Assembly: GCA_016806645.1 (NCBI GenBank)
Contig: JACSYO010002159.1
Coordinates: 1,093,501 to 1,157,500, forward strand
Origin: Ophiodon elongatus
Taxonomy: Eukaryota > Chordata > Actinopteri > Perciformes > Hexagrammidae
Length of the DNA stretch: 64,000 bases
Direction: 5' to 3'
This document shows positions 24,571-35,479 of this stretch, in pieces (within the stretch, counting starts at the first letter, position 1; each line of letters begins with the position of its first letter). The translations under genes were made by a program, and so were the position numbers. Below the pieces are notes generated by a model, which saw only the letters and a list, made by a program, of their open reading frames with translations, was not told the DNA's origin and made no database searches.

Positions 24571-26247
24571 TCAGTTGAGGGCTGGAGCGCTGCTAGGTGG
24601 AAGGGTGGGGGTGTCATCTCTAAATGCATCTGTCTGAAGGTCTGTAGAAAAAAAAAAAGTACACTGTCTTTATCCTATGTTTTCAAACAATTTACATTAA
24701 ACTTTTGGAATTACTGCACGGTGCACAAAACAGTGTACACCTCACATGTTCAGCATTAACTCCCACACAGATCCACTGTCACTCCGATCAGGTTTTTGAG
24801 ATCGGTCATTAGAAAACTAACAAAACAGAAAAAATGTATTCCTGAAACAGGTAAACTGGAACACAAAGTTAGCATGGCACATTTTTCTCTTTTATAGATG
24901 TAACCTAAGTGTATTTTTCAAAATAAAGGAAAAAAGGAAAAGCTTGTAGAGTCTTAGAGAAGAGAAGATTTAGATGTTCTGCTTTTAAATATAGCTACCT
25001 TATGTGTTTTCAAATTCATTAGCTTTAAACATTACATTCCCAAGCAACCCTAGAATATAATACAGCAGATCTATCAGATTATCCGATTTTTAAATAAAAT
25101 CAATATGTTCTTGTTGGCTATGCGACTTGTGTATTGTTAAATCTTTAGGCAGTCGCTTGAATTTTGAAAGTGGTAGCTGGAGTACGTATGTGGATACCAA
25201 AAGACTCCAGTATGGACTTTGGTTGATAGTGTTTTGCTTGTGCTTTGTTAAGTGATCAGGTTATTAAGGTATTTGGGTTGTTGTTTTTAGGGTGTTGCTA
25301 GGTGTGTATAAGATAAGATGAGATATATGATAATATAATACTTTTCCTCCCAGAATGAGAGAAACAAGGCGCCGCAGAAATGATGACTGTGATAATCTGC
25401 TGTGATAATCTGCTGTAATACAGTGCTACTTATTTGGTTGTGGTGGCCATGGAATGTGAGTTTCTCAGCAGTATCAAGTCTGGGTAGTAGTTCCCTCCCA
25501 CACACACACATTTAACACCAAAAATTAGAGTGTGGTGGCATAAGTGCTGATTCTGTGTGATCATCGACAATATTTGGTTGGTTTTTCCATTCAAAATATA
25601 TTGTCAAATGAGGCACAAAACCAAAATGACAGTGGCTTTTTTTTTTTTTTTTTATATTAATGACTTCTTCAAAAGGCTTTTGAAAGTTATTATGTTCTAC
25701 CAAATTAAAAGCATCCAAGCAGAGCATTAGGATGTTTGAAAAGATAATTTTTCTAATCATCAGAGGAGCGTAAAGCAGAGAGTATGATTGTCCAACTCAC
25801 CAATGAGTGTCAAGCCATGCTGCTCGTTCAGTATAACAGACGTCTCCTCCTCCTCTTCTCCCCAGTCTGCGATGTTGGCAGGGGGGATGCACTGCTCCAA
25901 GAACAGGTCCTCCTCGTCTTCCTCCATGTCCAAGTTCTCCGGAGGCCAGCGCAGCTCTCCGCTCTCCACCTCGTTCACCTCCGTGGGTTCCACAACGATG
26001 GAGGGTAGACGCTCCTTCACATGGTCGAGGTCCAGCCTGTTAAAGGTGGTTTCTGGATCCAGGACGACCTCAACGGGGTCAGGGAAGATCTGGAGGAAAA
26101 GGCGAGAGAGAGTTGAGCTGAAAAGTCCAACCGAAAGTAAGTTTAGTTTACAGCAAAATACATTGATACTGAATCTGTTTTAATAGTTTTTAAATCCGTT
26201 TTGACCACTCTCATATTGATTGATCTTACAGATATCTCTTTATTTCT

Positions 26248-26292
<45 letters not shown>

Positions 26293-28514
26293 ACACACCT
26301 ACGCAATACTGGACCACGGAGTTCCTGTATTTATTGTGTCTCATGGATTTTAATTCTCGTTTTTATCAGCATTTGTGTCACTACTATTTCGCATTTTGTG
26401 GCTTTTATTGTGTTACTTGCTTGGTCACAGTATGATGATGGAACGTACCTGGAATGACAATCTTTGGTCCTTCCTTTGCATGTCTTCACAGTTTGGATCT
26501 CCGCTCATCTCCTCCATGTATCTGCAGAGGAAACAGCACCATAGGAAACAGCACCATAACAGAAACAAACAAATATTCCGTTCTTTTAGAAAGAAAGGTC
26601 CCCCATAGTTTTGTACAAAAGATCTCATTCTATTGATCATATTCTTGTGAAAAAACACTATAATCTTCCACACCAAATATAGAATATCTTTTGATGTCAA
26701 GTGAAGGATCCTTTCCTCGTAGAATAATACAACAAACCCCAGAAATCTGCAGTGACTGACAGCTAACTACGTGGAAAACTGCCAAGGGAAATTCAGCCAA
26801 CAAACTGCTCACATGGCCTCGTTTCTCTCACATGTCTATCTGACTTTTCTACAAGCCTCCCAGTCAGTGAGTGGCACTGGATGAAATCAATCCATCCAGT
26901 TTTCTATGAAACAACAACCCCCTCTCCATAATAGCTGAATTACAGTATCACAGTATCCGACATCCAGGCTTTTGATTGGTCAGAGATTTTCTGTCCTGCA
27001 TGTCGCTGGCCAAAGCTGGTCTGAATATGTGTATTATGTGACTGTGTGTGAGTTTGTGAGTCTCCTAACACACACACACACATTGGAACACACTCATACT
27101 TCAGATTAGTGCAAATAGGGTTTGATACAAAAATGGATTATGTCCCCTGTCGCTCATATTTTGTTTTCTTACATGGAGGCCGGCAGAACAAAAGTGCTGT
27201 GTTTGCTCTGTCCGCTCTAACAAAGGGCTGAGAGCCTTAGAAGTGGAAGCTTTCGGAGACTTTTATATCATCTCTCAGCCAAGTCAGTTTCCTTTTAAGC
27301 CCTGATCGTTTTCCCTTTATCAGACTGTATGTTGGGTCCACAGTCTACAGTATCTGTAAAGTAGTCACTTGTTTCAGTTACATGCATGAGCCTGTGTCCA
27401 CATCCATCCTCAAATCTGTTTATGGTCTCCAGAAAAGCCGACGGGGGATTAAGAAGGACTGAGGATCTGTCCGAATCCTCTTTTTATCCCCTCTCCTGCT
27501 CCCTCTCCTTTTCTCACTGTGTCTCACTGTCCGTCCTGCCGCTATAAGTACCAATCATGGTTTGTTGTCATTCAGAGGCCTGCTGTAATGACACAATCTG
27601 TTGAATCTTGCTTACTCTTTAATGAAATTCCATTTAAGAGACAGATCTAATCTCCAATCTTTCTGTTTTTAGACCTTGTGTCGGGTACTTTTTGGTATTT
27701 GCTACGAACAGCATTAGTCACATTGCACACATGCTACGTTGAACTCAGGAGATAAATCAAACTATTTTCTTCCTGGAAATGCACTGAGCTATTTTGCTAG
27801 AGAAGAGCAGGATGTCACACAGTAGAGGGTCTAGATATACAGCAGATTCATTAAATATTCTTAAATATAAGATTCATTAATATCTGTTTGCAGTTTAGGA
27901 AACGTTGCAAATGATAAACCCTGAGTAAAAATCAAAGCGTGGCTTGTTAACCAAGTAAATGAGAGGAGAAAAGATATGAATTAGCTTTTGCTTTTAATTG
28001 TCACAGCTGGCTCAATATTAAAAAGGATGGACATCAGAAAATTATGCAGAATGAATAACAAATAGTGGTTTGGAACGGTATATGTCTTTAAAACAGAATA
28101 TAGTAACGTAATGTATTTCCAGGTCAAAACTATGTCGTACTACACATTAATACTAATGAGCAAATATTAACTTGATAACACACTAAACTAAGATGGTGAG
28201 CACGGTGAACTTTACACCTGCTAAACTTCAGAACGATAGCATTATCATTGGGAGCATGTTAGCATGCTAACATCAGCGTTTACCTCAACACACTTCTGTG
28301 CCAAAGGGCCGCCTCATTAAGCTGCTACAGCCGGGCTGCAGACTGTTAATCGTGTTCTAAGATATACAGCGTTTGTCCCTCTTTAGGGTTCATTCTTTAA
28401 TTTGGTTATATGCATTTACACACCGTGAGATAGCCAGTTGGAGAAGCATATGTTTTAGTTCAAGCAGTACATTAGTGAAGTTTGAACAAGTGAGAATTTC
28501 AAAAATTGCATCAG

Positions 28515-28561
<47 letters not shown>

Positions 28562-29908
28562 ACATTCTTAAGTTCATTGTATGATATGACAAATGAAGAA
28601 TCACTAAGCCAGTTTGCACAATCGGCAAAACGAGGACGCCCTGTTCTCGTCTAAATAGGATCAGCTTTGAGTGGATGCTATCATTTTTGACCCACTTGTG
28701 AATGTGCGCAGTCCTACAATTCAATTTCTGATATTATGCTACTGACAACTGTGTCACGCTAAGCTGTTTGTGTGCAACCTGTGACGGAAACTTTCAGCTA
28801 TTATGATGAAGAAGATTAACCTCCATGTAATCCCTCTCATATACACTTCCTCTAAACACCTGCACGTTTCAGCTCAGTCAACAATCAGTCCACGGGATCA
28901 AACGTGCAGTAACACTATTTTTAAAAAATGTGCATAACGGTAAAAAATTATTATAATATAGAAATTGTTGAAGAGAATATATAGAATATATAGTTTAATG
29001 AAATGAGAATAAATCTGACATGTTCAGTGGAAATGATCCACAGGACTCGTGGGGAGATACATATCTGCAATGACCACAAGCCCAATACACATCTAAATTT
29101 AAATGCCTCTACAGGCCACACCAATATTAGTGTGATCAGGAAGAGGAAACTGTGACATAAGTGAGATATTTGTGGGTAAAAACTAGATAGCAAACTAAGT
29201 GGTAAGCATTTCTTTTCCTGTTCGCATTGCAGAAACCATTTTTTTTCATAATTTTCTCGTTTCAGTTCTCTATGAAATACTGGCCTTTTCTGTATTTTCC
29301 AACTTTCTTTGTCCATTCAGATACAATCCATTATAGGTTATTTGCAACACACTGTTCTTAAGCAATGAATGAAAAGAGCTGAAGAAATTCTGAGGTCCCA
29401 TTACAGTAGGCCATGAAAGTTTCCTATTTTACACATCTCATGTTGCATGATTAAAACATATGCTCAGGAGTAAAGTACCAAGTTGCACCATTTATTAGGC
29501 TTGAAAGCTTCACAGCAGCTACTAAATGAACCATGAAGTGAGGGTGTTTTTCCAAACAACTGTTTTTCAAAGTCAAGAATGAACTTTTGCAATATCAATT
29601 TTAAAGCCAAGATGGATGAGAAGTTGCTAAAATGCTCAGAAGAAATTTGAACGTCTAGTTCAATCACAGCTGAGCAAACTTCAAGTGCTGTTGATTGTAT
29701 GATTCGAAAAGCCCCAGAACAGCTTCTAAATAGACCTCGTGATGAAACTGAGGCGTTTTGGCTGAGTTAAACTCATCTCTCCTTTCCGTTTGACTTTGCC
29801 TAATCTCATCTTCATGACCAGGTTAAAGGTCATGTTGAGTACATTAAGGGAACGTCCACCTCGAAAAAACCATAGTTCTTGCTAGTGTAAATACTATTTG
29901 TGCCTGAA

Positions 29909-29946
<38 letters not shown>

Positions 29947-30503
29947 TTCAGCATCCTCTTACCCCTCACTTGCAGTCAGGCAGATGTCTTCTCCATCTTG
30001 GCACAGCTCCACGGTAGTGAAGCCTGTCTCCTCCACAATGAGTACAGGTGACACTAGAGGGGGCGCAGGAGGAGGTAAGCAGCTCCCACAGCATTCCCCC
30101 TCCGCAGAGGCCTCAGCCAGGCTTTTGGCCTCCAGGGCGAAGCCTGGATAGGGGGGGAGGGGGGGTCCCGAACCCTCAGATGTCCCGGAAGTTAAGCAGA
30201 GGATCAAGACGCGGGTGTGTGCCTGATTTCCTCTTTCAGTTAGGACAGCACCTGTCTCACTTGTCCAGCTCCGTGCTGAGTCTGTCTGCTATCCCAAAGC
30301 CTACATGCGTTCCTGTGTCCCCCGCATCCAACTTCCTCCCTCATGTCCCGCTCAATATCCCTCCCTGTCCCACCCCACCCAACTGCCAGGCTTTGGAGAG
30401 GAGCGGGATTAACGTCTCTTTCGATTACAGAGGCTGGATGGGTGACGTCAGCCAAGCTTGACGGTCCCCTTTGATGAGTTGGCACACTGGGTAGCTGGTG
30501 CAT
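24571..30503 (-). CDS. LBH-domain protein (limb-bud-and-heart family) with extended N-terminus
   Basis: LBH proteins are small acidic nuclear cofactors linked to Wnt signalling and development. Minus-strand exons, all in frame: 30503-30374 (tentative), 30143-29963, 26521-26449, 26089-25801, 24641-24571, total 744 nt, 247 residues. The core is unmistakable: LSFQIFPDP, then ERLPSIVVEPTE, then EVESGELRWPPENL, then a Glu/Asp-rich stretch and PPANIADWGEEEEE. The last exon follows a strong acceptor (T-tract, CTACAG) and adds TDAFRDDTPTLPPSSAPALN. The exon at 29963 has donor GTAAGA and joins the next as ICLTASEG-YMEEMSGD. So the M of MEEMSGD, which aligns with the usual LBH start, may be internal or an alternative start. 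The first exon begins with ATG right after TTTACAG and is the least certain. Lbh, an lbh-like paralogue and LBHD2 are all possible. Confidence 0.75.
25801..26089 (-). CDS. LBH-domain exon (core of the family signature)
   Basis: Single exon with acceptor TTTTCCTCCAG before IFPDP and donor GTGAGT after HGLTLI+G. It carries RLPSIVVEPTE, ESGELRWPPENL and the acidic tail. An unspliced readthrough would stop a few codons later at 25760 (shorter C-terminus), which is the main alternative to joining the exon at 24641. Confidence 0.88.
26249..26288. repeat. (CA)n microsatellite
   Basis: About 40 nt of CA in the short LBH intron between the 26449 and 26089 exons. Confidence 0.95.
28190..28300 (-). repeat. 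Fragment of the dispersed repeat also seen at 14.7 kb
   Basis: Contains GGGAGCATGTTAGCATGCTAAC, whose core GTTAGCATGCTAAC is palindromic, and ACACCTGCTAAAC. In reverse this matches the TGTTTAGCAGGT motif of the repeat at 14734. Confidence 0.5.
28520..28557. repeat. (CT)n microsatellite
   Basis: About 38 nt of CT in the large LBH intron. Confidence 0.95.
29909..29944. repeat. (CA)n microsatellite
   Basis: About 36 nt of CA, ending 19 nt before the LBH exon at 29963, so on the minus strand it lies just inside the donor. Confidence 0.95.
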
Positions 30504-32049
30504 CTGTAAAGAAACATATAAAGGGCACACAGATGGCACATGACCCCACTATTGATGAAAGCTAAATTAACACAGGGGGGGAGCATAAATGCTCACAAAA
30601 TGGACAAGGATAGGATTGATATGATCTTCTTTCTATTTCTTCCCCATCCCATGCCTCTCTCTCTCGCTCTATCTGTCTCTGTGTGTTCCTAACTGCGTGT
30701 ACCGTTGCTCCATCAGTGGATTTAGATTTGGACGATTCATGGAATTAGCCCAGGGATCAAGGGCTCAGGATTGGGGAGGCGGGGGTGGGGGGGGATAGAT
30801 ATATATATATATATATAACAGGCTCCAACTATGGCTAACAGACAGAGTGCTGCTAACAGCCGTGTGTAATCCTCTCTGTAGGCTAAGTCAGTAGGCTATA
30901 TATGTAACGAGGTGGTGACACATAGGGTGTCCTGCTCCTGCAGAAGTATGAATGAAGAAAGTCTGAAAGCATCTTCCAAATAATAGTCAGGTGTATATTT
31001 ATATATATGTCAATTTCCTGCAATTTCTTTTGAATCTGCATGAAATGGCCACATGTTTGCATATTTAAATTGCAAAAAATTAAAATGTATGTATCAGCCG
31101 AGTCAAATGCAACCACATTCTAGCTTGTTATAGAACAACACACACCATTTAAAATTTTGGAAGTTGTAAGCTATTGTATATTCTATTCAGTGTCTGGGGA
31201 AATTTCCAGTCCAATCTTCACTCTCAAAATCAGCTTCAGGAGACAGAACCGGTGTCTTACCTTATCTAACCTTGCAGAGACTACAGTAGCTGTAACCTAC
31301 TCTCAACATACAGTAAAGCATAAGCTCATTGCAGATTAGTTGCAGCAATGTTGTTCAGCTAACGAGCAGGAGCAGAGAACTCAGTGGTACCGGCTAGTGA
31401 GCAGGTGAGGAAGGGCAGATGTTACAAGAAAAGGTTTGCATTTGTATGCTGGGTCTGTCATCTTCCACCATGTCCATGAAAAGACCAATCCATTCAGACC
31501 GATGGATTCATACTCCCAAATAAATTGATGGTGAATTAGATTAGATACAAAAATACTTTTTTAAACGCCCATGAGCTTTATTAAAGAGCAGCGCTCTGCA
31601 AACCGGAAGAACTGCACACGCCTTCGCCTCTGTCAAAATGTTTTGCCTTTTACGAGGCAGAAGCAGGTGAGGAACTCTTCACATATTCATGTTTAAGTCG
31701 AGTCCCTTAAAAGTCATTCCTAGTGTTAGTATCAGTTTATTTAAATTTACCTTTGACAAATTAATATTGTGGCAAGAACATAGCAGTCACAGCTGTTATT
31801 GTTCCCTGTTATTCTCCTTCTCCTAAACTACTTTCTATAACTGTAAAACTATTCCTATTGTATGTGGGAAGTCTCGTAAACAGACATTTTTATTTTTAAG
31901 TATTTGCAGTCCGAATGCACTTTTACAGAATGTAAAAAGCTAAAATGACTGTATTATAATAAAAAAAAAAAAAACATTTATCTGGACCTTGCAACCATTT
32001 TTTTTTCTTTTCGACAGAAGTTCATCAGGCCATCATTTAATCTTTGGTC
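30504..32049. other. Spacer between the LBH gene and the C1q cluster
   Basis: No gene seen. It holds a G-run plus (TA)n at 30779-30820 and poly(A) at 31961-31975. The promoter of the minus-strand LBH gene presumably lies here, but no clear TATA or GC box marks it. Confidence 0.5.
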
Positions 32050-32802
32050 ATGGGAAGTGTGTGCAGAGTGTGCCGAGTGTGTGACAGCTCTGGTGAAGCT
32101 GGTAAATTAGTTTATATGCAAAAACATTTCGATTCTGTTCAGTGTCTGCGTTATTCCACCTTTCATGTGTACAATCAGTGTAACAAGACAGTACAGGTAT
32201 TGATCCTGAATTTCACGGCTCAGTGTGTCGCTGTTTTAGCCAAACCTAATCCAGAAGAACCAAAAAAAAGGAAAGAGCCTTGTTCCTGACATCCCACCAC
32301 CAAGTAAGCCTCTGTTCATCTGAGGGGAAATAAATCACATGCTACAGACTTGAGCAGCAAATCTATGGTCAAATGGCTAATCTGCTTTGCTGACCCCACT
32401 GCAGGAAGAGTAGTTGCCTTCACGGCCGGGCTGAGCGTTGCTCACAGCACTCCCTACCACTCCGTTGTCCTGCAGCTTGTGGACGTGCTGGCCAATAAGG
32501 GAGACGCCTACAATCCTGACACCAGCATCTTCACCTGCCCTCTGGAGGGACTCGATCGCTTCACTGTGCACATGTCCGTGTGCAGACGGGCTCCGTGTGC
32601 CACGTTTAAGAATGGAGAGAGTTTGGCTTCGGTGTATCACACTAGTCTTCCAGATAAATGTAGCCAGGTGGCCAGCACCTGTAGCACAGTGCAGCTGTCT
32701 GAGGGGGAACTAGTGTGGGTGAATTTATGGGGCCATGGTTGGCATGAGATCATTGCAACGGAAGATAATGATGCTGTCTTTTTTTGGTTTCATTTAGGGT
32801 AA
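32050..32802 (+). CDS. C1q-domain protein, copy 1
   Basis: Two exons, 32050-32101 and 32405-32802, give 149 residues with no signal peptide and no collagen stalk. Exon 1 encodes MGSVCRVCRVCDSSGEA; the phase-1 junction then gives GRVVAFTAGLSV, the start of a globular C1q (TNF-like jelly-roll) domain. Recognisable strands are FTCPLEGLDRFTVHMSV, CATFKNGE, SVYHTSLPDKCSQVAS and a terminal FFWFHLG. C1q domains form trimers and bind diverse ligands; stalk-less fish C1q-like proteins are usually placed in innate immunity. Compared with copy 2 it has lost the conserved Tyr pair (GLYYF to GLDRF) and gained three closely spaced Cys. The exon layout is shared with the other two copies. Poly(A) signal at 32900-32905. 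Confidence 0.8.
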
Positions 32803-34309
32803 CTGTGACAGATAGAGGTGCTTGAGATCTTTCTGAAATGTGTTCAGCTGTGTGATCATTAATTCATCATCATTTACTGTTTCACTGATCTCTGAATCTA
32901 ATAAACTGTTTTACTATACATTATAAACTTGGTTAATATTTTTAGTTGTGTCTGTTTATATTTGATCTGTGTCAAAGCGTCAAAATAGCACCTCGAATTT
33001 TCTTGCCATTTGTTGAACATTTAATAATTGAATGTGTTTATGAGCAAGCTTTGTGGCTTTTGACAAGGCTGAAATTAACTAATAGTATATTGCACCTGAA
33101 AGCTTGAACAACCTTTATTATATTGATTATCGATTATTATATTATCCATGGGAGCCTCCTTTGTCTCGGGCATGCACAGACCTAAAGTAAAGGCTAATAC
33201 ATATTTCATGCAAAATGATCACCATACAGCTGAATTTGTTTCTTATCATGTTTACAATTTGCACAATACAAAACCTGTCAAACATGCATTAGTTGTGTAA
33301 TCAACAATACTTGTTTTTTAAGAAAAACTTACTTGCCCAGAGCATTAAAAAGAAAAAAAAACGGAGCTAAGAAAACACGTAGAAGCCGGAGGCAGAGGCA
33401 CTTCCACTGATCACCAGTTTGTGAGGACATGGCTGTGTTTATTTCTTAATTCTGCTTGTAATCTCCCCCCTGGCTTAGGTTTACTCACTAATTCTCTCTT
33501 ATCCTGCCACTTGTTGTGTTTCAGATGATTAATATTGATTTTCATGATTCTATTTTTTCATGATTTTTATTATTGATTAATGATATTAATTTAAAGAAAT
33601 GTGAGAAAAAACTCCAGTTTAGATATTTCATGTACAGTAAATCATGGTCAATAACAGATTACATACACATACTTTAACAAACAACTCTGTCAAATGCCAG
33701 TTATGTAAAATGTAATACTTTGAATGCCGTCACTAAACTCCCCCTTTGAAAACATGAAGTCTATTATTACTGAGGACAAGCATGAAGAGTTTGAGTAATT
33801 TGACAGCTGATGAAACTTGAGCTCCTAGCTGTCAGTGCTGAGTGTCTTTTTCACTATTACTCAACTGAGTCTGAATCAATCACAAGTACCCCACAAAAAC
33901 ATTCATCACTGGACATTATTCATATCGTATGAGTCTTCTGTTATCAGCTCTAATATATTGTAATTGTAATTATCACATATTGTTTTAATAATCGGAAGCT
34001 TGCATAACCTCTTAGCATGTTGCCTCAGCATGAGACGTTCTGCCAACCAGAAAAACAACCTCACTTGCCTCTACCTGTTTTCCAGCTGATGGAAAAAAAA
34101 ACACTTCTGTAAGGCAGCAACAGGCTCGTTGTTGCATATAAAGATTTTATTAGTTATATTTGTATTAGATTTTGCAATAAAATCTTATCAAAAGGATCTA
34201 GAAATACTTTTGAGACTGACTTCTTGTAGTGTAGGATATGTTTGATGAGACTCACAAATTAAAGTTAATTTACATGTTTGATTTTTACTTTTTTTGCCAG
34301 TCTTCAGTC
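32803..34309. other. Spacer between C1q copy 1 and the C1q pseudogene
   Basis: AT-rich, no ORF with coding character, apart from the copy 1 poly(A) signal near its start. Confidence 0.5.
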
Positions 34310-34832
34310 ATGGCATATGACAACTCTTCCACACGTAAAGGCTTTTTAAAAATGTATACATTCTGTACGCCATGTATAAATCATGATGTAAAAAATGTCT
34401 GCATTCATGTAGACATTTTTGCTTTGTTGCATTTGCAACTTCAAAGGTGTCAGGAAATCTATTTTTTTTTTGGAAAATATTGAGAAAAGGGAATACAAAA
34501 GAGTTTGAGTTTCTGTCTTGAAATCAAAATCACAAAACAAAAATGTGCCCTCATTAGGCAGACCTGTAGCCTTCACCGCCAAGCTGAATGTCAGTGACAG
34601 CCACCCGAAACGATCTGGAGCCCTGCAGTTTGCCACTGTGCTGGTCAACGAGTATGTATCACACCAATGAGCCAGATAAACTCAGTTATAACAGTAGTCA
34701 AGTGGCCAGTATTAGCAGCGTGATCAAACTGTCTCAGAGAGATGAGGTCTGGATTCATGCACGGTGTGGGTCGACATGACATCTAATACTATCGATAATG
34801 ATACCATCTTCACTGGGTTTCATTTAAGATAG
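34310..34832 (+). pseudogene. C1q-domain gene, copy 3 (decayed)
   Basis: Exon 1 (34310-34334, MAYDNSST, donor GTAAAG, phase 1) and the start of exon 2 (from about 34559; VAFTAKLNV) align with copy 2. After VLVNE about 130 bp present in copy 2 (equivalent to about 38866-38996) are missing. The sequence resumes at the YHTSLPDK-equivalent region, out of frame, and reaches a stop within a few codons. Further small differences follow (loss of the WGPGRN region pattern). The end, TGFHL then TAG at 34830, and an AATAAA at 34922 are still visible. The central C1q strands are gone, so no functional product is expected. Confidence 0.85.
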
Positions 34833-35479
34833 AGCTCTCATCGTCATATGTTATCCTCTTTGTCACACAGTAAGTCATACCTTAAGATCTACTTATTTCA
34901 AGTGGTGCTTGTCTGAAATGAAATAAAGTATCATGTGCAGATTAATAAACTGGTGAACGTGTCCCTCTTTTAGCCGCTTGTTGATTCAATACTCCACAAG
35001 ACCAGGAACACTGTGCTAATATGTTTGTCTTTGTTTAATGAGTTAAACAATTCTGTTTGTTTTCTGGTTTTTGGTGTAACAGAACCTATGATGAAATCCT
35101 TCAGCCAAGTAGCCTAAAAACTCAAATAAGGATCATAGGATTAGAATCTACTATTACTCCCAAACTGCACAGATTAACACGGGACGAGGACTAACAGTTG
35201 TTCATCTTTTCTGATTCTGTCACAGGTGTGTTTCAGTAGTAACAGGAGTAAAAACAGACCTGAATGCAGCTTTATTTTTTATACTATCTGACTCATCCAG
35301 CTCTGCGATTGTCCCACATCACAGCCACCACACCAAGAATGACAAGAATTTGAAGAATCAGAATACTGTTTTGCTTGTGTAACAAGTTCGTGTTCCCTCG
35401 GTGGGTTCCTCACCGTACAATAAAGCCAGCGCACTCAAATAACGTTTAACAATGTTTTATTAAATCACTCTGTGCAAAG

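Larger units (their letters stand above)
26522..29962 (-). other. Intron of the LBH-domain gene
   Basis: 3.4 kb without a supported gene. It contains a (CT)n tract at 28520-28557, a (CA)n tract at 29909-29944 just before exon sequence, short CA runs, and a fragment of the GCTAACATGCTAAC-type dispersed repeat at about 28190-28300. Confidence 0.6.

Noticed and set aside
32044..32289. 82-residue unspliced ORF at 32044 as an independent small protein
   Set aside because: Its first codons are exon 1 of C1q copy 1; beyond the donor at 32102 the sequence is intron, as shown by the two parallel paralogues.
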